Positions 1 through 12,344 of a DNA stretch of 64,000 nt are shown one piece after another. The notes under the pieces were generated by a model. It saw only the letters and a list, made by a program, of their open reading frames with translations. It was not told the DNA's origin and ran no database searches. The DNA lies in contig QUOL01000027.1 of the NCBI GenBank assembly GCA_009761415.1, positions 210,840 to 274,839 of the forward strand, read 5' to 3'. The first letter of the stretch is position 1; each line of letters opens with the position of its first letter. Made by a program: the position numbers and the translations under genes. The stretch is from Sarcomyxa edulis. Lineage: Eukaryota > Basidiomycota > Agaricomycetes > Agaricales > Mycenaceae.

Positions 1-503
<503 letters not shown>

Positions 504-723
504 TCTTCTCACACGCTGTTTCCTAGTCGGTCTTCCATCCATCTTATCGTCGCACTCCATCTATATCCCATATTCTGTATTTTTACATGTCCCCCTCTGT
601 ACGCATTCCTAGTTTTAATAGTTTTCGGTATCGTCCATGATGGTTGGTTATATTCGTACAAAGACTGGCTCGGAGCAACTAATGAAGTGCGATTACGGTA
701 AAATGTCCATTGAATTCCGCCCG

Positions 724-3700
724 TTATTTGACCGGCTCAGCATGTAACAGACCTGGAACGAGGAAAGGAATGAGTGATGTCTGCCGTGGTACTTGAATAA
801 AGCTTACCTTCTGCCACAACCTTGTCTTCCTCTGTCAAACCTGAATCGTGGGCCTCCAAAAAGGCGTCGACCTAGGCAGGGAAGAAATCAATGAGCACGA
901 GACAGAAAAAGAGGAATTTAGAAGTCAAGACCAACCTCGTCCATGACTTGGTCATCATCTCCCCCATCTTCTAGATCATCCTCATCGCTCTCATCCTCGT
1001 CGTCCTTCGCATCATCAATAGCAAATGGCGTCCTCTCCATAAGAGCGGCGGCGGCAGCTTGTACCATTGGAACAGGTGAGAGCCCACCAGCGCTCGGCAA
1101 TCCAGGAAGAGTCTTCGATTTTTCCGATATGGTATCAACACTGAGAGTCGAAGCAGACGCAGTCGTCGTAGTATGCAAAGTCGAGCTTTCAGAAGCGGTA
1201 AGACTTGATTTGGACGTAGAATGTCGCATAGAAGGTGTGAGGAGCGATTCTCGAGCTTTCGGTTCTTCCAACTTGGTGTATCTCCCGATAGATGGACGAT
1301 GTATGACCTTGTCCGGCGTTTTGTAAGTGATATGTAACAAAGACAATTACAGAAGGAAAATGCTTACCTGATGTTTCCCGATTGTCTTACCAATCTCATC
1401 AGTGAAGCTATTGAACATCTTCTTGTTGGTATCCGTTGCGATCGTTGCCCAGATGTCTCCCAGCAGCCCGCTATTCGATACCGGCAGCTCCATCTCCGGG
1501 AGTGGCTCCAGTCTGAACGACGCAGACAAGTCTGTCTCAAAGAAAGATTCAAGGACTTCATCAGCAAGGACCACCATGCGGAATCTAACGGAGAAAGGTC
1601 AGAGAAACCAGTCGTAGGACTAGTGTAATAGTACAACATACGTTGCTAGATTGAGATATGGCTGATTGGAACTAATAGTCGGTGTAGGAGTTGTCTCGCC
1701 ATCTGACTTCTCGGCATCAGGTTGTGGCAGAAGCGCATCCCCATATTCAAAGGCATTCGTCATAAATCGACTGACTGCGCCGAGGTATGCATCTCCAACT
1801 TCATATCGGAAAATGAACTGACAAAAGATTAGACTATGTGAAACGAACAATTGGCTGAGATTGACGTACCAAAAACGATTCGGATAAAGTCAAGACTTCG
1901 TCTTTGGTAAGATAACCGTCCTTGTTTTTATCGTGCAGATTGAAAAACCACTCGATGTTCTCCATTAGGTCGTTGAAAATGACACCGTCTAGGCCAGACA
2001 CTAGGTCCTTTGGGACACATCAGCGACATTTTAAACAGAGCTGATCAGTCCGCTGAGGGACACGCACCTGGAACGACAAAGCGCCCCGACAAGACGTATC
2101 CCAAAAGAAAAACAACCTATCAATAAATTCGTGCTCAGCAATTTCACGATCAATCCGTTGCTGAAGTAGCGGAGTCAGTTAAGCAGAACGATATGTCGAA
2201 GATAAATCTATTCCCATACCTGGAATCCGTTCAAAACAATCTTCTCGTCTCTCGCCCAAGTCGCAACCTCACTAAGGAAATGCTGGAAAGTCCTCAGCTC
2301 AATCCTCGTCTCAGGCTTCTCGTCGTTCCCATCATGAGACTCGAGCAGAGTCGGGGCTGGTATCACGGCAGGCGGTGGCGGAACGATGCACATGGCCTTG
2401 TACAACGCGTCATAGATAAGTCCAGCTTGTTCCTTGGTGAACCGTCCGAGAGTCTTGAGATTTCGGATGGCTGACCGTTTAGAGAAAGATTCGATGCTGT
2501 GGATAATTTCGCTTCTGAATCTTCGTCGTTCAGCGAGGATCATGTCGTCTGTGATGACAGAGAATTCTCGGAACGACACTAGAAGGAGCTCTTGGAACCG
2601 GGTAATTGCTCGTGCACGAGGATCCTTGGAGTCTGGATGAGCAGAACCGCCAAGGGAAGCGAAATAATCTCGCATCAAGCTGGAGATACAACATCAGCAA
2701 TTGGATACTGCCACAGCCATAGAAATGAGGCATACTTCAAGAATCCTCCATCGTCTTGTATCTGTAGAAGCTTTTCGCCGTTAATTTTGAGAATAGCTAC
2801 AAGGATACCAAATGATTGAGAATTCATGAACTAAATAATTTTGTTTCGCACTCACCAAGGCTGGAACGTAAAAGTATGAATAAGTGTTAATCAACCGACG
2901 GTCATTGATCACGCACCCTACTTGGAACAGGACTTTTGGACCCATACAGAAGAAACAGTCCACTATCCGAAACGCAAAAATCATAGGCATGCTATTGATG
3001 TACCTGATTTGCGATCGTCAAGCAGAGTTTTGTTCCTATTAAACGTGATGCTTACAAGCTCAAGAACCAAGGCAAGGAAGCCACTGAGAGTTGTACATCC
3101 ACATCTTGGAAATGATCGTGAATGATGGGCAAGGTCCGTTGCACGAGAGATTCGAAGACCCGCTGGTCAAGGAGGGTGCCGTGCATTGAAGGGCTGCATC
3201 AACAATAAGTTTCATCTTGAAGATAGGATAACAGGATTTGAGTGATACGGACGCATAGTATCCGGGAAGAAGCCTATCACATAAGACCTCGAGCAACCAA
3301 AATGCCTGTTCCTCGGACATGTAGCTGTCACGAGGAGTCAGTATAATGAGTGTCGGCTTAGACAAGGCGAACGTACATCAAAATTGCAGCGGCTAGGATA
3401 TTCATAGCCTGAAGAGTATCAGTGACAAGTTCAAAGCTCTCTCAGGAACTAAGCATACCTGACAATATCCCAGCTCGGGATTTTTGAACGAATACGCTTG
3501 CAGTACCCTTCTCAATGCACTGATGCCTTCCTCGGATTGATAACCGGCATATTCGGGAAGACTTCGATGCAGATCCTTTTCGATGTCTTCTGTACTGGTG
3601 CTAGTTCTCCCCTTGTTGTCTTCCAGAAGTTGTTCATAATAACCCGGGTTGGAATAGCGCAGGTAAATGGAACCAGATAGGGTTTCCCACATCTCTCCTC

Positions 3701-4693
3701 GCAATCGATTTGGAAGCCCGACTTGTACAAGACGCGTACACTGCGGATATCTCAGAAGAGTGAGATTGCGGCCATGCGCTGGCACCCGAATGTTAGTGTG
3801 CTTTCATGCGATATGAATGAACGCCCTACTTCTGAGATATGCTGTCCAGAGTTTGATTTTGGATGCTTCACGTAGCCTACGAACTGTGTCATGCGCGTTG
3901 GGATTTCATATGGGTTCAAGACGCACTTTTTGGGATCTCCAGGAAACTTAAAGCGCAAGCCTAAACCACCATGGTAAGTCGATTCTCGAGGTGCTGATGC
4001 TTGGTTTTCCTCGCTGATGAGACTTCCATCTTCACGTTCGTTATCCGCTACGGATGATGATGTAGGCACAAGAGCCTCAGAATAACAGGTCTTAACGAAA
4101 CCCTTCACAAGCTTCATCTGACCCCGCTGAAGCTCAATCTTCAATGCATCTCGGAGAAGAGAGCAAAATAGGTCCGCGGTCGGCCGCAGGGAGGTCAGTT
4201 GAACGATCTAAAACAACATGGCATCGTTTAGTGTCTTAACGTTCACGCATTGATAGATTGACTAACAATCTTCATCCCATGCCACATGGATAGACTTAGT
4301 GCATATATTCCCGCACGCGCGTTCAGCCGCTCTACTCTCCGTATAGTGGAAAGTGGGATGGTGAAACGTACGGACTTCCGATCTAGCGATGTAAATGCCA
4401 GATATGGAGACATAAGATAGAGTTTTCCTGCCTAATGATGGTGCCCATTACTCAACACAAAGGATACAGGAGTATTGGATCCATTCAACCAGATAAGCAC
4501 TCACGTATGAATCCTCTTCTCCCTGTACACCAAGACTAAGAACCGCGTTTATGTCCATCTTTTCCACTTCTTCCGAAGGGGATTTGACGGTTCCATCTAG
4601 AGATCCAACTGAGGGAAGAGAGAAGAATATCTGTGTCTGCTGCTCCTTAGTCGGTTCCTTGAAATTGCGAAGAGCTGTAGATATCGTTGACAT
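724..4693 (-). CDS. GRAM-TBC-EF-hand Rab GTPase-activating protein (TBC1D8/9, Gyp2-like)
   Basis: This many-exon gene runs from the ATG at 4693 to a stop at 724-726. The N-terminal exon (about 4517-4693) is followed by GRAM-type sequence ([15 protein letters not shown], then [13 protein letters not shown]). The TBC domain at about 3330-3790 carries both catalytic fingers: the arginine finger IEKDLHR (IxxDxxR) and the glutamine finger YCQ. Downstream, around 1870-1950, lies a canonical EF-hand loop [12 protein letters not shown]. The tail is acidic and Ser/Thr-rich (918-1346). It ends through two small exons, the first reading [17 protein letters not shown] and the last ending AEPVK. Domain order matches TBC1D8/TBC1D9 and yeast Mdr1/Gyp2, which stimulate GTP hydrolysis by Rab GTPases on endomembranes. 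An open stretch at 4718-4906 might be an upstream exon, but a stop separates it from the chosen ATG. Internal exon borders are approximate. Confidence 0.85.
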
Positions 4694-6549
4694 ATTGTCT
4701 CGTTAATTCTTGAGCGTTCAAGAACGCGACTTCTGTGGAAATAGGGATATAGAAGGACAGAAGATCAACGAGCGTCGACTAGGTGGCCAGTCGTATCTAG
4801 ATAGAACAGCGTCGGACGCTGAGGGCGTTGGGAGAAACTGAGCGAATGAGCCTTGCCCGGCGTAGGCTTCTGAGGCGGTGAAGTGGGAGAGATCCAGCAA
4901 AAACATACGAATTTACACCGGAACTTGCTTATTTCGGATTTGTCCCAAAGTAATTCGTACCAAAAACATTAAAGAGTCTTCTACGCTGCTTTTCCTTCTC
5001 ATCTCGCTGTTACTTGTTTCATGGTGCCCGCTTCCGCTTGGACTGCATCGATGTCTTCCAAATTGACCTATCGAGAGTCTTTGCAACTTTGCAAATATGC
5101 ACTGTTCGACGATGGCGCTTTGTCTTTAGCGGATGCTTGAAAGCACATTCTTTGGGAAGGTCACTCTGGAATCGCGGATACTCTCTACAGCATCGCCCAC
5201 GAGGCTGAACGACATATAATCCTACAATTCAAGAATACCAAAGAGTAGTTTTGAACAAGTTTTGAAGTCCACCTGGTCCATCAGCGCTAGCTCGTACATA
5301 CTCGTGGTCAGATGCCCGCCGATTAAAACAACGCATATAAGGACATGCGGGCTCTTGAACTCTGTCTAGGCACTAGGGGAAAGGATGAATATAGGACGAC
5401 GGCTATTTTTACGGAATAACCTCGACATCGATCTCTTTGTACCTAGTCCAGCTCGTCCCAACATTCACAGCATCTCGTTATGGTTTGAACCTTGCGGAAA
5501 CCCGGGATACGAGACTGTCTGCAGGCCTACAGTACTGGAGGACGCGTCGACGCGCGAGAAACAGAGCATATCAAGAAGGCATTGTTCTGCGAGCGTGACA
5601 GACTTTTTGCTCAGCCCCTCTGTGACCCGCTGTGACAGTTCGCGAAACACAAAGTTCTTGAGGACCTGAGCTACACAAGTTGTTACTGTGGCGTTTCAAA
5701 TATGTGTAGGCGAACAAAACTCTCTCTTTTGCACCAACTTGATACAATTATTGTCTTACCAATGGTGCGCACCTTCTTTTCTGTTCATTGGCGGACGGTC
5801 GACCCGCATACCCCAGAGAGCAACAAGAGGGAAGCTACGCGGATGTTTTCATTGCTACGGCATTGGGCGTCTCCGTTTCAGGTGTAATGACCTTTCCGCG
5901 CAGCTTTTTTCGCTGTTATTCTTGTCGTGGGCAAGCTCCAGTCAGAGTCTGTAGCAGTTGTGTACGGTACTAGTCGAAACTAGTGATAAAACTGGAGACA
6001 TCGTATCGTTGGACGGGTTGAGCACAGATCCAAGTTGAAGCGCCACAGACTTTCTTTCAACTTTCTTTTCTCTTTCATGGAAGTATTCACTCAAGATATT
6101 TGCGGTTGTTGTACTTGCAGGACATTGACGCCCAATTGACGCCGCCGACACTCTCGGAGCCACTTTGCGGTGTGTCAGATCTGCAGACACAACATTGTTT
6201 GTGGGATTTTCGGAGTTAACACCACGCTATTAATACCGTCTGAGGAGATTTGCACCGTTGCATCATGCGAGTTACGAGAACGAGCATCTCACCAGCGTGC
6301 TTCTAGTCGCAGTCCCAATCGTCTCACTCCTTGACCCCACTGGCAACTGCTGCTTCGTAGCACTATAATTCCTTCGCATTGCACTCTGAGTAGCACATAG
6401 TTCGACTTCAGGCCAACCCCCAACAGACTAATCGGTATTTTGCTCCGACAACTCTAGTTGTGACTCGTCGGGCAAATGTGAGTCTCGCATCTCGTAGTTC
6501 TCTCTGAACGACTAATTGTCTCAGCTGATTGTCTCGTTGATTTTTAGAG
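4694..6549. other. Intergenic region with possible transposon relics
   Basis: No intact gene is supported over about 1.85 kb. There are only short overlapping open frames on both strands. One frame (5385-5669, plus) has LDIDLFVPSP, which weakly recalls the SDLDIFLPSP motif of the nucleotidyltransferase-like family at 61-62 kb. A zinc-knuckle-like remnant lies at 5844-5885. The 3' part holds the promoter of the F-box gene that starts at 6550. Confidence 0.5.
5844..5885 (+). pseudogene. Possible decayed CCHC zinc knuckle (gag-like relic)
   Basis: One plus-strand frame reads CFHCYGIGRLRFRC after a basic stretch (RATRGKLRG). The spacing matches the retroviral/retrotransposon zinc knuckle C-x2-C-x4-H-x4-C, with the conserved glycine before the histidine position, but the histidine is replaced by arginine. 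No reverse transcriptase or integrase frame is visible nearby, so this is at most a fragment of an old element, and chance similarity is possible. Confidence 0.25.
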
Positions 6550-8133
6550 ATGGTGAACACGCAGTCGCGCATCTCCAGAAGCCCATACAATCACCCCCTC
6601 CTTCCAGAGATTTGGCTGTATGTGTTCCCTCATCTTCCGACAGAAAGTCTTCCCAACGTCACATTGACATGTCGAGACTTCCTCTGGCTTGCCCAACATC
6701 TGATGTTCTCGGACGTCGTCTTTCATCCATTCCAAATGCATCGTGGATCGGGACAGATTATGAAGTCCAAGGACTGGATCAAGAAGAACAGCGACATTCT
6801 GAAGTTTTGGGCCTCCCCTCGAATCGCGCATGCCATCCACAGCTGCACAGTGGCCCCTTCAATGACGTATGCCATCTCTACACTCTCAGAATCACAATCT
6901 ACCATCGAGGCCGTTATCGACGATGACCTCTTCTCCACCCTACTCCGACTCCCCAATTTGAAGCATCTCTCTTTTCGCTTCGGCCGGTTTCCCAGAAAAC
7001 AACTGGAGAAACTGTGCCAACTCAAGCTGACTAGTCTGACTCTTAACTCGTGCCTGATTACGGATCCATCGAGCATATCGGACCTGGTTCTTCAGGCCGC
7101 ACAAGTGACTTTCATTTGCAGTCGTTCTAGCGGCATGCCCCAGGATTCTTATCATAATCAAGGATGGCTCCCACTACTCGATAATCGTTATTTGGAGGAA
7201 CTTACAATCTCAGACGTCGAGTCGGCCCAAGTCCTCATCCAAGATCAAGCCAGCCTGACCTCTTTCGACTCCTTACGTGTTCTTTCCACATGTTCATCAA
7301 ACTTCATTTCTCTCCTCTCATCGCTGCTCCCAAAGTGCCGTGGTCTCGAGGAATTGACCATTCGCCCCCCGGTACCTTACTGTTTCATCAAAGAAGATTC
7401 CAGTTTCGATCAACGGAGACAGATCGCTTCATTGGCATCATGTTCAGAGCTATCCTGGGTTCCTCGGCTTCATTCGTACCAGGGACCTCACGAGTTCATG
7501 CCTTTCGTGACTCAGGGTGGCAGCCTCCGCAAAGTAAAGCTTTGGAGCTTGACCACGGGAGACTACTGTGATCTGAAGCAGCTACACTGCAGCCTCGATT
7601 TAGCACGCCAAATCTCACAGCTCGAATTTTTCGACGCGTCTTTCTGTAAAGTATCACGTTCCCCCTTCACATCGCTCCTCACAATCCTCTCCAGCGTCAA
7701 AACGCTGTGTCTAAATGTCCGCCCAGTAGCGGAACGCACAACTTTACGCACAAACATACCCCCAATGCTACGACCTGAACTTCACAACACATTATCGGTA
7801 TGTTTGGCCTTCGTGCATTCCTTTCTAGAGGACTCACTAATTATCCACACAAAGTCACTACTCGATGCGCTTACAGAGAATATGTCTCCGACGGTCGAGA
7901 AATTGAAAGTGTCCTGGGGGTATCCCGATGTGTTACAGAGCGATATCGGAGATCTGCTGCCTTCCTACAAGGACCGTCTGAAGCGTTGCTTCCCGAGCCT
8001 CAAATGCATCTGGATATCGGGATACGTGTCTACTTTCTTCTGGTTAAGAGGACAGAGCGGTGCTGATACGTTGATAATAGAATCTGGTGTGTGTTCTACT
8101 GCGTCTTCTTTTTGTCAAGTTCTGATTCGCTAG
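6550..8133 (+). CDS. F-box protein with leucine-rich C-terminal region
   Basis: This single-exon frame of 527 codons starts at an ATG. Residues about 17-60 form an F-box (LLPEIWLYVFPHLP, then LTCRDFLWLAQ), the segment that binds Skp1 in SCF ubiquitin ligases. The rest has irregular leucine-rich spacing (LTSLTLNSC, LEELTI, VEKLKVSW), as in the large basidiomycete F-box/LRR families whose C-terminal half is presumed to bind substrate. No intron is needed. The protein probably acts as a substrate adaptor, but its substrate cannot be read from the sequence. A second F-box gene lies at 43.8-45.5 kb and a divergent SKP1-like gene at 49 kb. Confidence 0.8.
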   Translation: MVNTQSRISRSPYNHPLLPEIWLYVFPHLPTESLPNVTLTCRDFLWLAQHLMFSDVVFHPFQMHRGSGQIMKSKDWIKKNSDILKFWASPRIAHAIHSCTVAPSMTYAISTLSESQSTIEAVIDDDLFSTLLRLPNLKHLSFRFGRFPRKQLEKLCQLKLTSLTLNSCLITDPSSISDLVLQAAQVTFICSRSSGMPQDSYHNQGWLPLLDNRYLEELTISDVESAQVLIQDQASLTSFDSLRVLSTCSSNFISLLSSLLPKCRGLEELTIRPPVPYCFIKEDSSFDQRRQIASLASCSELSWVPRLHSYQGPHEFMPFVTQGGSLRKVKLWSLTTGDYCDLKQLHCSLDLARQISQLEFFDASFCKVSRSPFTSLLTILSSVKTLCLNVRPVAERTTLRTNIPPMLRPELHNTLSVCLAFVHSFLEDSLIIHTKSLLDALTENMSPTVEKLKVSWGYPDVLQSDIGDLLPSYKDRLKRCFPSLKCIWISGYVSTFFWLRGQSGADTLIIESGVCSTASSFCQVLIR

Positions 8134-8973
8134 AATTCATAGACATGAGTCTGCAAACGTTGTTCGAAGCCTAGTCAAGACATATCTATGATGCTACTAT
8201 CATTGGGAGCTTTCATCACCATCTATCGTCATTCACAATAGAGTCAAAACCTACGAAATGGGTCACCTTCCTGACCCATTTCGTGGGTATTGACTGTAAA
8301 GCGTATTTAGGCAGTCTCCTCGAATGAACTGAAAGTAACTGTGGTACGTTTTCTCCACTGGTGAACCAATCAATTCTCATCGAAACCTGTCAGGTCGAAC
8401 GCTATACAATTTTTCCAAACTCTTTGAACCCCACCTACTCTAAAATCGGCTACTTATGTACAGAGCTGTACAGAGAACGAACATAGACGCTTTCCTGATA
8501 TGTACTTCTCCCCTCTCGAACTTTCCTCGACGACTACTCTTCATATGACTTTGACGTTGACGTGTTATCCAGAGTACTCTTATCGAAATAGAAATACGCA
8601 CTGCTGCGGACAAACAGAGGAGAAGAATGTATTATAATGACTCCGTGCCCCTCTCCGTGGCTCAAGAAGTGTGGTACAATTGTGCGTCAAGAAGCTCAAA
8701 ATCTAGGTATCTATATATCGTTAATATTATCATAATTATCTGACCACTAAGATACTCCAAAAGAAGGCGTGTGTGTGGAAACGAGTGGCGTAGCTGGAGT
8801 ACGTTATGGGTCCAAAGGTTGGATAGAATTGATATTACAATGGGAGGTCGTCTCCCTGGTCTCCATGTCCAATATGGATGGCGAGTACATCCCGTCCTGA
8901 TGAAGGGAGAACTCGCCGAGGTGTCCGAATCCTAGGGGATGCGAGCGGGTTTAGAGTGCGGGCCAAGAAAGGA
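8134..8973. other. Intergenic region between F-box and O-fucosyltransferase-like genes
   Basis: I see no gene here. The region is the convergent 3' space of the two flanking genes and contains the strong hairpin at 8249-8288. A short frame at 8878-9114 is antisense to the last exon of the minus-strand gene and is not supported. Confidence 0.5.
8249..8288. repeat. 16-bp inverted repeat with 8-nt loop
   Basis: The arms at 8249-8264 and 8273-8288 pair over 16 positions with one T/C difference, giving a G-U pair if transcribed. The inner 12 bp (acgaaatgggtc / gacccatttcgt) are perfect. It lies about 115 bp after the F-box stop codon, so it could be a 3' UTR hairpin, a small foldback element or a target of an unknown factor. 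Confidence 0.75.
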
Positions 8974-10874
8974 TCACCAGAAACGAGTATTCTCAGACGG
9001 CATCTTGTGACTCATTCGCATCATAACAACGTTCGAAGTCAAACTCGAAAACTGAAAAACAAACGAAAGGAATACACCGATGAGCACCTCAAGCTAGATA
9101 TCATTAACAGATAACACTCACTCCGTTGCCAACAAACACCTGTGCTCTCTGTCCGATATACATGTCCACGGCTTGGGCCACGTATTTCTGCTCCCAATTC
9201 AATTCCAAATCGCGGCTACTCACGATATCTTCCCATTCTCCGGCTTTCTGGAACGCCTCTTTGAGCTCTTGTATCCATTCTCTAGGCGCGTTCGTCATAA
9301 TGAACACCTTCTTCAAAGGTCCTCGATGCTCTGGATCCCAACCGTTGCGTTCTGCAGCCTTCTCGACCATTTCGAGCTGGATATTCATCACTTTCTCGAC
9401 GATTTGCGGGATCGTAGGGAAGCAATGTCTCATGTATATATCAGTATTTTCCGGTGTATTCGTCCCCCATCCTGCTCCAGGCGGTGGCAGGAATCTATCC
9501 GGCAATGATGGGAATGTGTTGAAACCGTTCCATTCGCTTGACCAGTTCGCAAGATGACCACAATGTTGTGCGAAATCGCCACGACGGATATGTAGGGCGA
9601 TTATTCCTGGTAGAGGTTTCAGAGAGTCTTTCTTGAGCGTGGAAACGGTGGATAGAGAGGAGGAAGGGAAATGTGGGAGGAAGGACATGAAGGATGATTG
9701 TGGTGCTTCCAAGGCGAATAGGTCCTTGTTCTTGTCGTATGCGGATAGAATCAGGGGAGACCAATTGAGTTTCGTCAGGATCGGAGAGTGGGATAGAGAA
9801 GGCCATATGTCTAATAGTCGTCTTGAGCCGAAGATCCTGTCGAAAGAGATTGAGTATAACCAGAGATCAATATACGAGATGAACTCACCAAATATTGAAT
9901 ATCTGTTCAGATTCCCTCTCAATTTCCACGCATCGGTCTTCTATGAAATTGAGCTTCTCTATCCAAGCAGCTAGCACTTCTGCTGCTGTCGCATCGCCAC
10001 CTATGTTGTCTGTCACTTCTTTGGTGTGGATGACAGTCCGCGTTGGGCATTGCTTAGAAAAGTAGTCTGTCGATACTGCTCGAGGGACGTCGCTGCTACG
10101 GCCGAACGATCCACCTATGATCGGGCCTATGGTATGGTGAAGATAGATTAGGTTATGACGCAAACACGAGATTCTAATCACTGACCAGATAAAAGTGCCG
10201 AGAGGGGTATCCTTGCAGGTATAATTTTCCCTCCATACTCGGAATAGTCTTGAGAATATCTATCCCAAGTGTAATCATCGAATACGAAACTGATAGATCG
10301 GGAATGGGTTTAAACTTTAGGATATCACGGTGGTGAGTTTATTTTTTCACGTACGCTCGTCGTGAAGAATATGCAAGATGGGCATTCAATATGAGCTCTT
10401 GCATAACGTTCCCCCAACCAGATGCTGCATTGTTGAGATGAGCATGAGCCGACCGATCCTGATACAAGATGCGGACTTACAGTGTGCATGGTTGGCAATC
10501 CAGAGGAATTTCGCATTCTTTCCATCGGGAAACGGGAGGTTTGGATTATGTTGTGGGAATCCTTCCTCGTATTCGTGGTATTGGCGATACAATGGCGGTT
10601 TCCCTGGGACCTCCACGGCCTGTGGTAACAAGACAAATTCCTCGGTTTCATCTACCGACCCATCGACCTTGAACATAAAAAGGAGAACCGAGATGGACAC
10701 CAGGCCGACTACGAGGATACGGGCATATCGTTTTGTGAGCAGTGCGCGCTGGCCCCTGGCCCGCCACGAGACGGATTCAATGATGGGTGAACCCGTTGGA
10801 AGAATCGAGTAATCTGAGGCTCCTCTCCAGCCGTATAGAACTCGCTGGCCCAAGTTCTCTAAAAACAAAGACAT
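8974..10874 (-). CDS. O-fucosyltransferase-like type II membrane protein
   Basis: This minus-strand, multi-exon gene encodes a cytosolic tail, one membrane anchor (ARILVVGLVSISVLLFMF) and a lumenal catalytic region, the layout of Golgi/ER glycosyltransferases. Joined exons read SGWGNVMQELILNAHLAYSS, FVFDDYTWDRY, ALHIRRGDF.QHC, VFIMTN and EQKYVAQAVDM. The GNG motif spans the last intron (9052-9121), after which the final exon reads FSSLTSNVVMMRM and stops at 8974. The RRGDF motif is the nucleotide-sugar binding signature of GDP-fucose protein O-fucosyltransferase-related folds. I chose the ATG at 10874 (MSLFLENLGQRV); another in-frame ATG exists at 10910. Donor sugar and acceptor are inferred from the family. 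The exon after the anchor ends near a slightly unusual donor (GTGAAA). Confidence 0.8.
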
Positions 10875-10910
10875 CGCCAGGAGAAAGAGAGAAGGAAACG
10901 ATGGTTCCAC

Positions 10911-11548
10911 TGAGGATTGTGGATGAAATATACAGGAATACGAGGAAAATACGGGGAATTTAATTTTTCACAGGATCCTCGACCTCCCTCACGAATCACG
11001 TCAACGCCAATTTGTGGCCACTCTTCTCACACGTTGCGATGTTTCGGGCCAAAAAATGTGAAATACTATACCTCCGGAATTTGCGCAGTCTAAACTAGGC
11101 CAATAGGCCAGCGATGCGCAGCTGTAGCGAGCGTCGTACGCATTGTGGCCACATCGTTTCGTTTCGAAAGGAGGAGCGCTAACATATGAAGATTGTCAGG
11201 GAGGCAAGCGCCAAGGAAACAGTCAAGTCCATTTGGTAAATCGCATACCTAATCTGGGAGCCTGGGAAACCACCCTAAATATAAGCACGATTCACTTCCA
11301 GGACCAGCCAGTTTATCGAGGCGAAATATATCAGTGAGAGTAGGTATGAGATGGAGAGGTTGCGAAGAGCAGATAAGATTGTTGACTCCGAATACGTCAC
11401 ATCTCTTGAGAAAGTAGTTTCATTCACGTACGAACAAAACCAACTACTAGTTATACAACTTCCCGGACGCTCGTGTCTCGGGAAAGCCTATTGAAAGTCA
11501 AGGTTAGATACTACACGAACTAGAGACATATAGAAGACATACCTCCAG
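10911..11548. other. Intergenic region
   Basis: Nothing gene-like is visible beyond promoter sequence for the O-fucosyltransferase-like gene and the 3' flank of the Cys-rich gene. A 64-codon plus frame at 11143-11337 has no recognisable feature. Confidence 0.4.
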
Positions 11549-12025
11549 TCAACGTGAATGACAAAAAATGACACCATCTTTGCCACCTTGACCAACAACC
11601 TCCCGAACACATCTTCCAGCTGCATCGTACAGACATGGAAGAATATGACACCGATCATAAGAAACGCACTCCAAAACCGTCGTATGCTGCCCATCGTAGC
11701 ATGAACCAACATCACTTGTGTCGAAGGTGCATCCATCATCGAGTTCTTCTTTGTACACCTCCACTGTTCTGCCACAGCATTGAGACGCGTACGCGTATAG
11801 TTTGTGTCCGTGTGCCGTTTCTCCCGTGAATATTGGTTGGGTAGAAAATATGTGTGGGATTTTGCAGGCCAGATTTTGGCCTTGGAAGTCTCGGTGGCAG
11901 CGAACGCAGTGTTGCGTGCGAGTGAACGTGCTGCTATCGGTGCTGCTGTTGTTGCTGTGAGACTAGAATAAGGTAAGTATCAACATAAGAGTGCAAGTAG
12001 TGAACGAACTGACTTTGGAAGACAT
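11549..12025 (-). CDS. Small Cys/His-rich, probably zinc-binding protein
   Basis: Two exons give 141 residues. Exon 1 (12014-12025) encodes only MSSK, and a 51-bp intron (11963-12013, GTCAGT...CTAG) leads to exon 2 (11549-11962). There is no signal peptide. A Ser/Thr-rich start precedes CVRCHRDF, then ACKIPHIF, ASQCCGR, DDGCTF, a GQHTT block, YDRCHILPC and GRCV. The paired CxxC, CC and His residues suggest structural zinc sites. I recall similar proteins in Agaricomycete genomes without a known function. The intact frame, cysteine periodicity and clean splice sites argue for a real gene, which a longest-ORF scan would miss. Confidence 0.65.
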
Positions 12026-12344
12026 GAGGGGCGCGAGATGGTGTGGTGGAAGAATCGGAAAATGGGAGACTCTTTATACCAAATACCTGCCCAAGCGATA
12101 TGAGCCAACGGGAGTGGCAAAGCTAGGGTCAAGCGTAAGAAAACAAAGAAAACAAAGCGATACTCGACATTGCTTGGACATTGACCCACACAACGCCAAA
12201 GCGTGAAGCCCAGATGCGTTGACTAGATGTATTCGGTTTCGAAGACATGTGGATTGCAAAGAGTGTATTATTGATACAAATGGGATCAAAGCGGAATGAA
12301 TGGAATGAAGTGAGTGAGCATAAAAGTTGTCGACTAGTGCCGTG
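12026..12344. other. Intergenic region
   Basis: About 320 bp separate the start of the Cys-rich gene from the stop of the membrane-protein gene upstream of it. It probably holds the promoter of the former and the 3' UTR of the latter. No motif stands out. Confidence 0.4.

Noticed and set aside
943..1326. Plus-strand Ser-rich frame opposite the Rab GAP tail
   Set aside because: Shadow of the acidic, Ser/Thr-rich C-terminus of the minus-strand gene.
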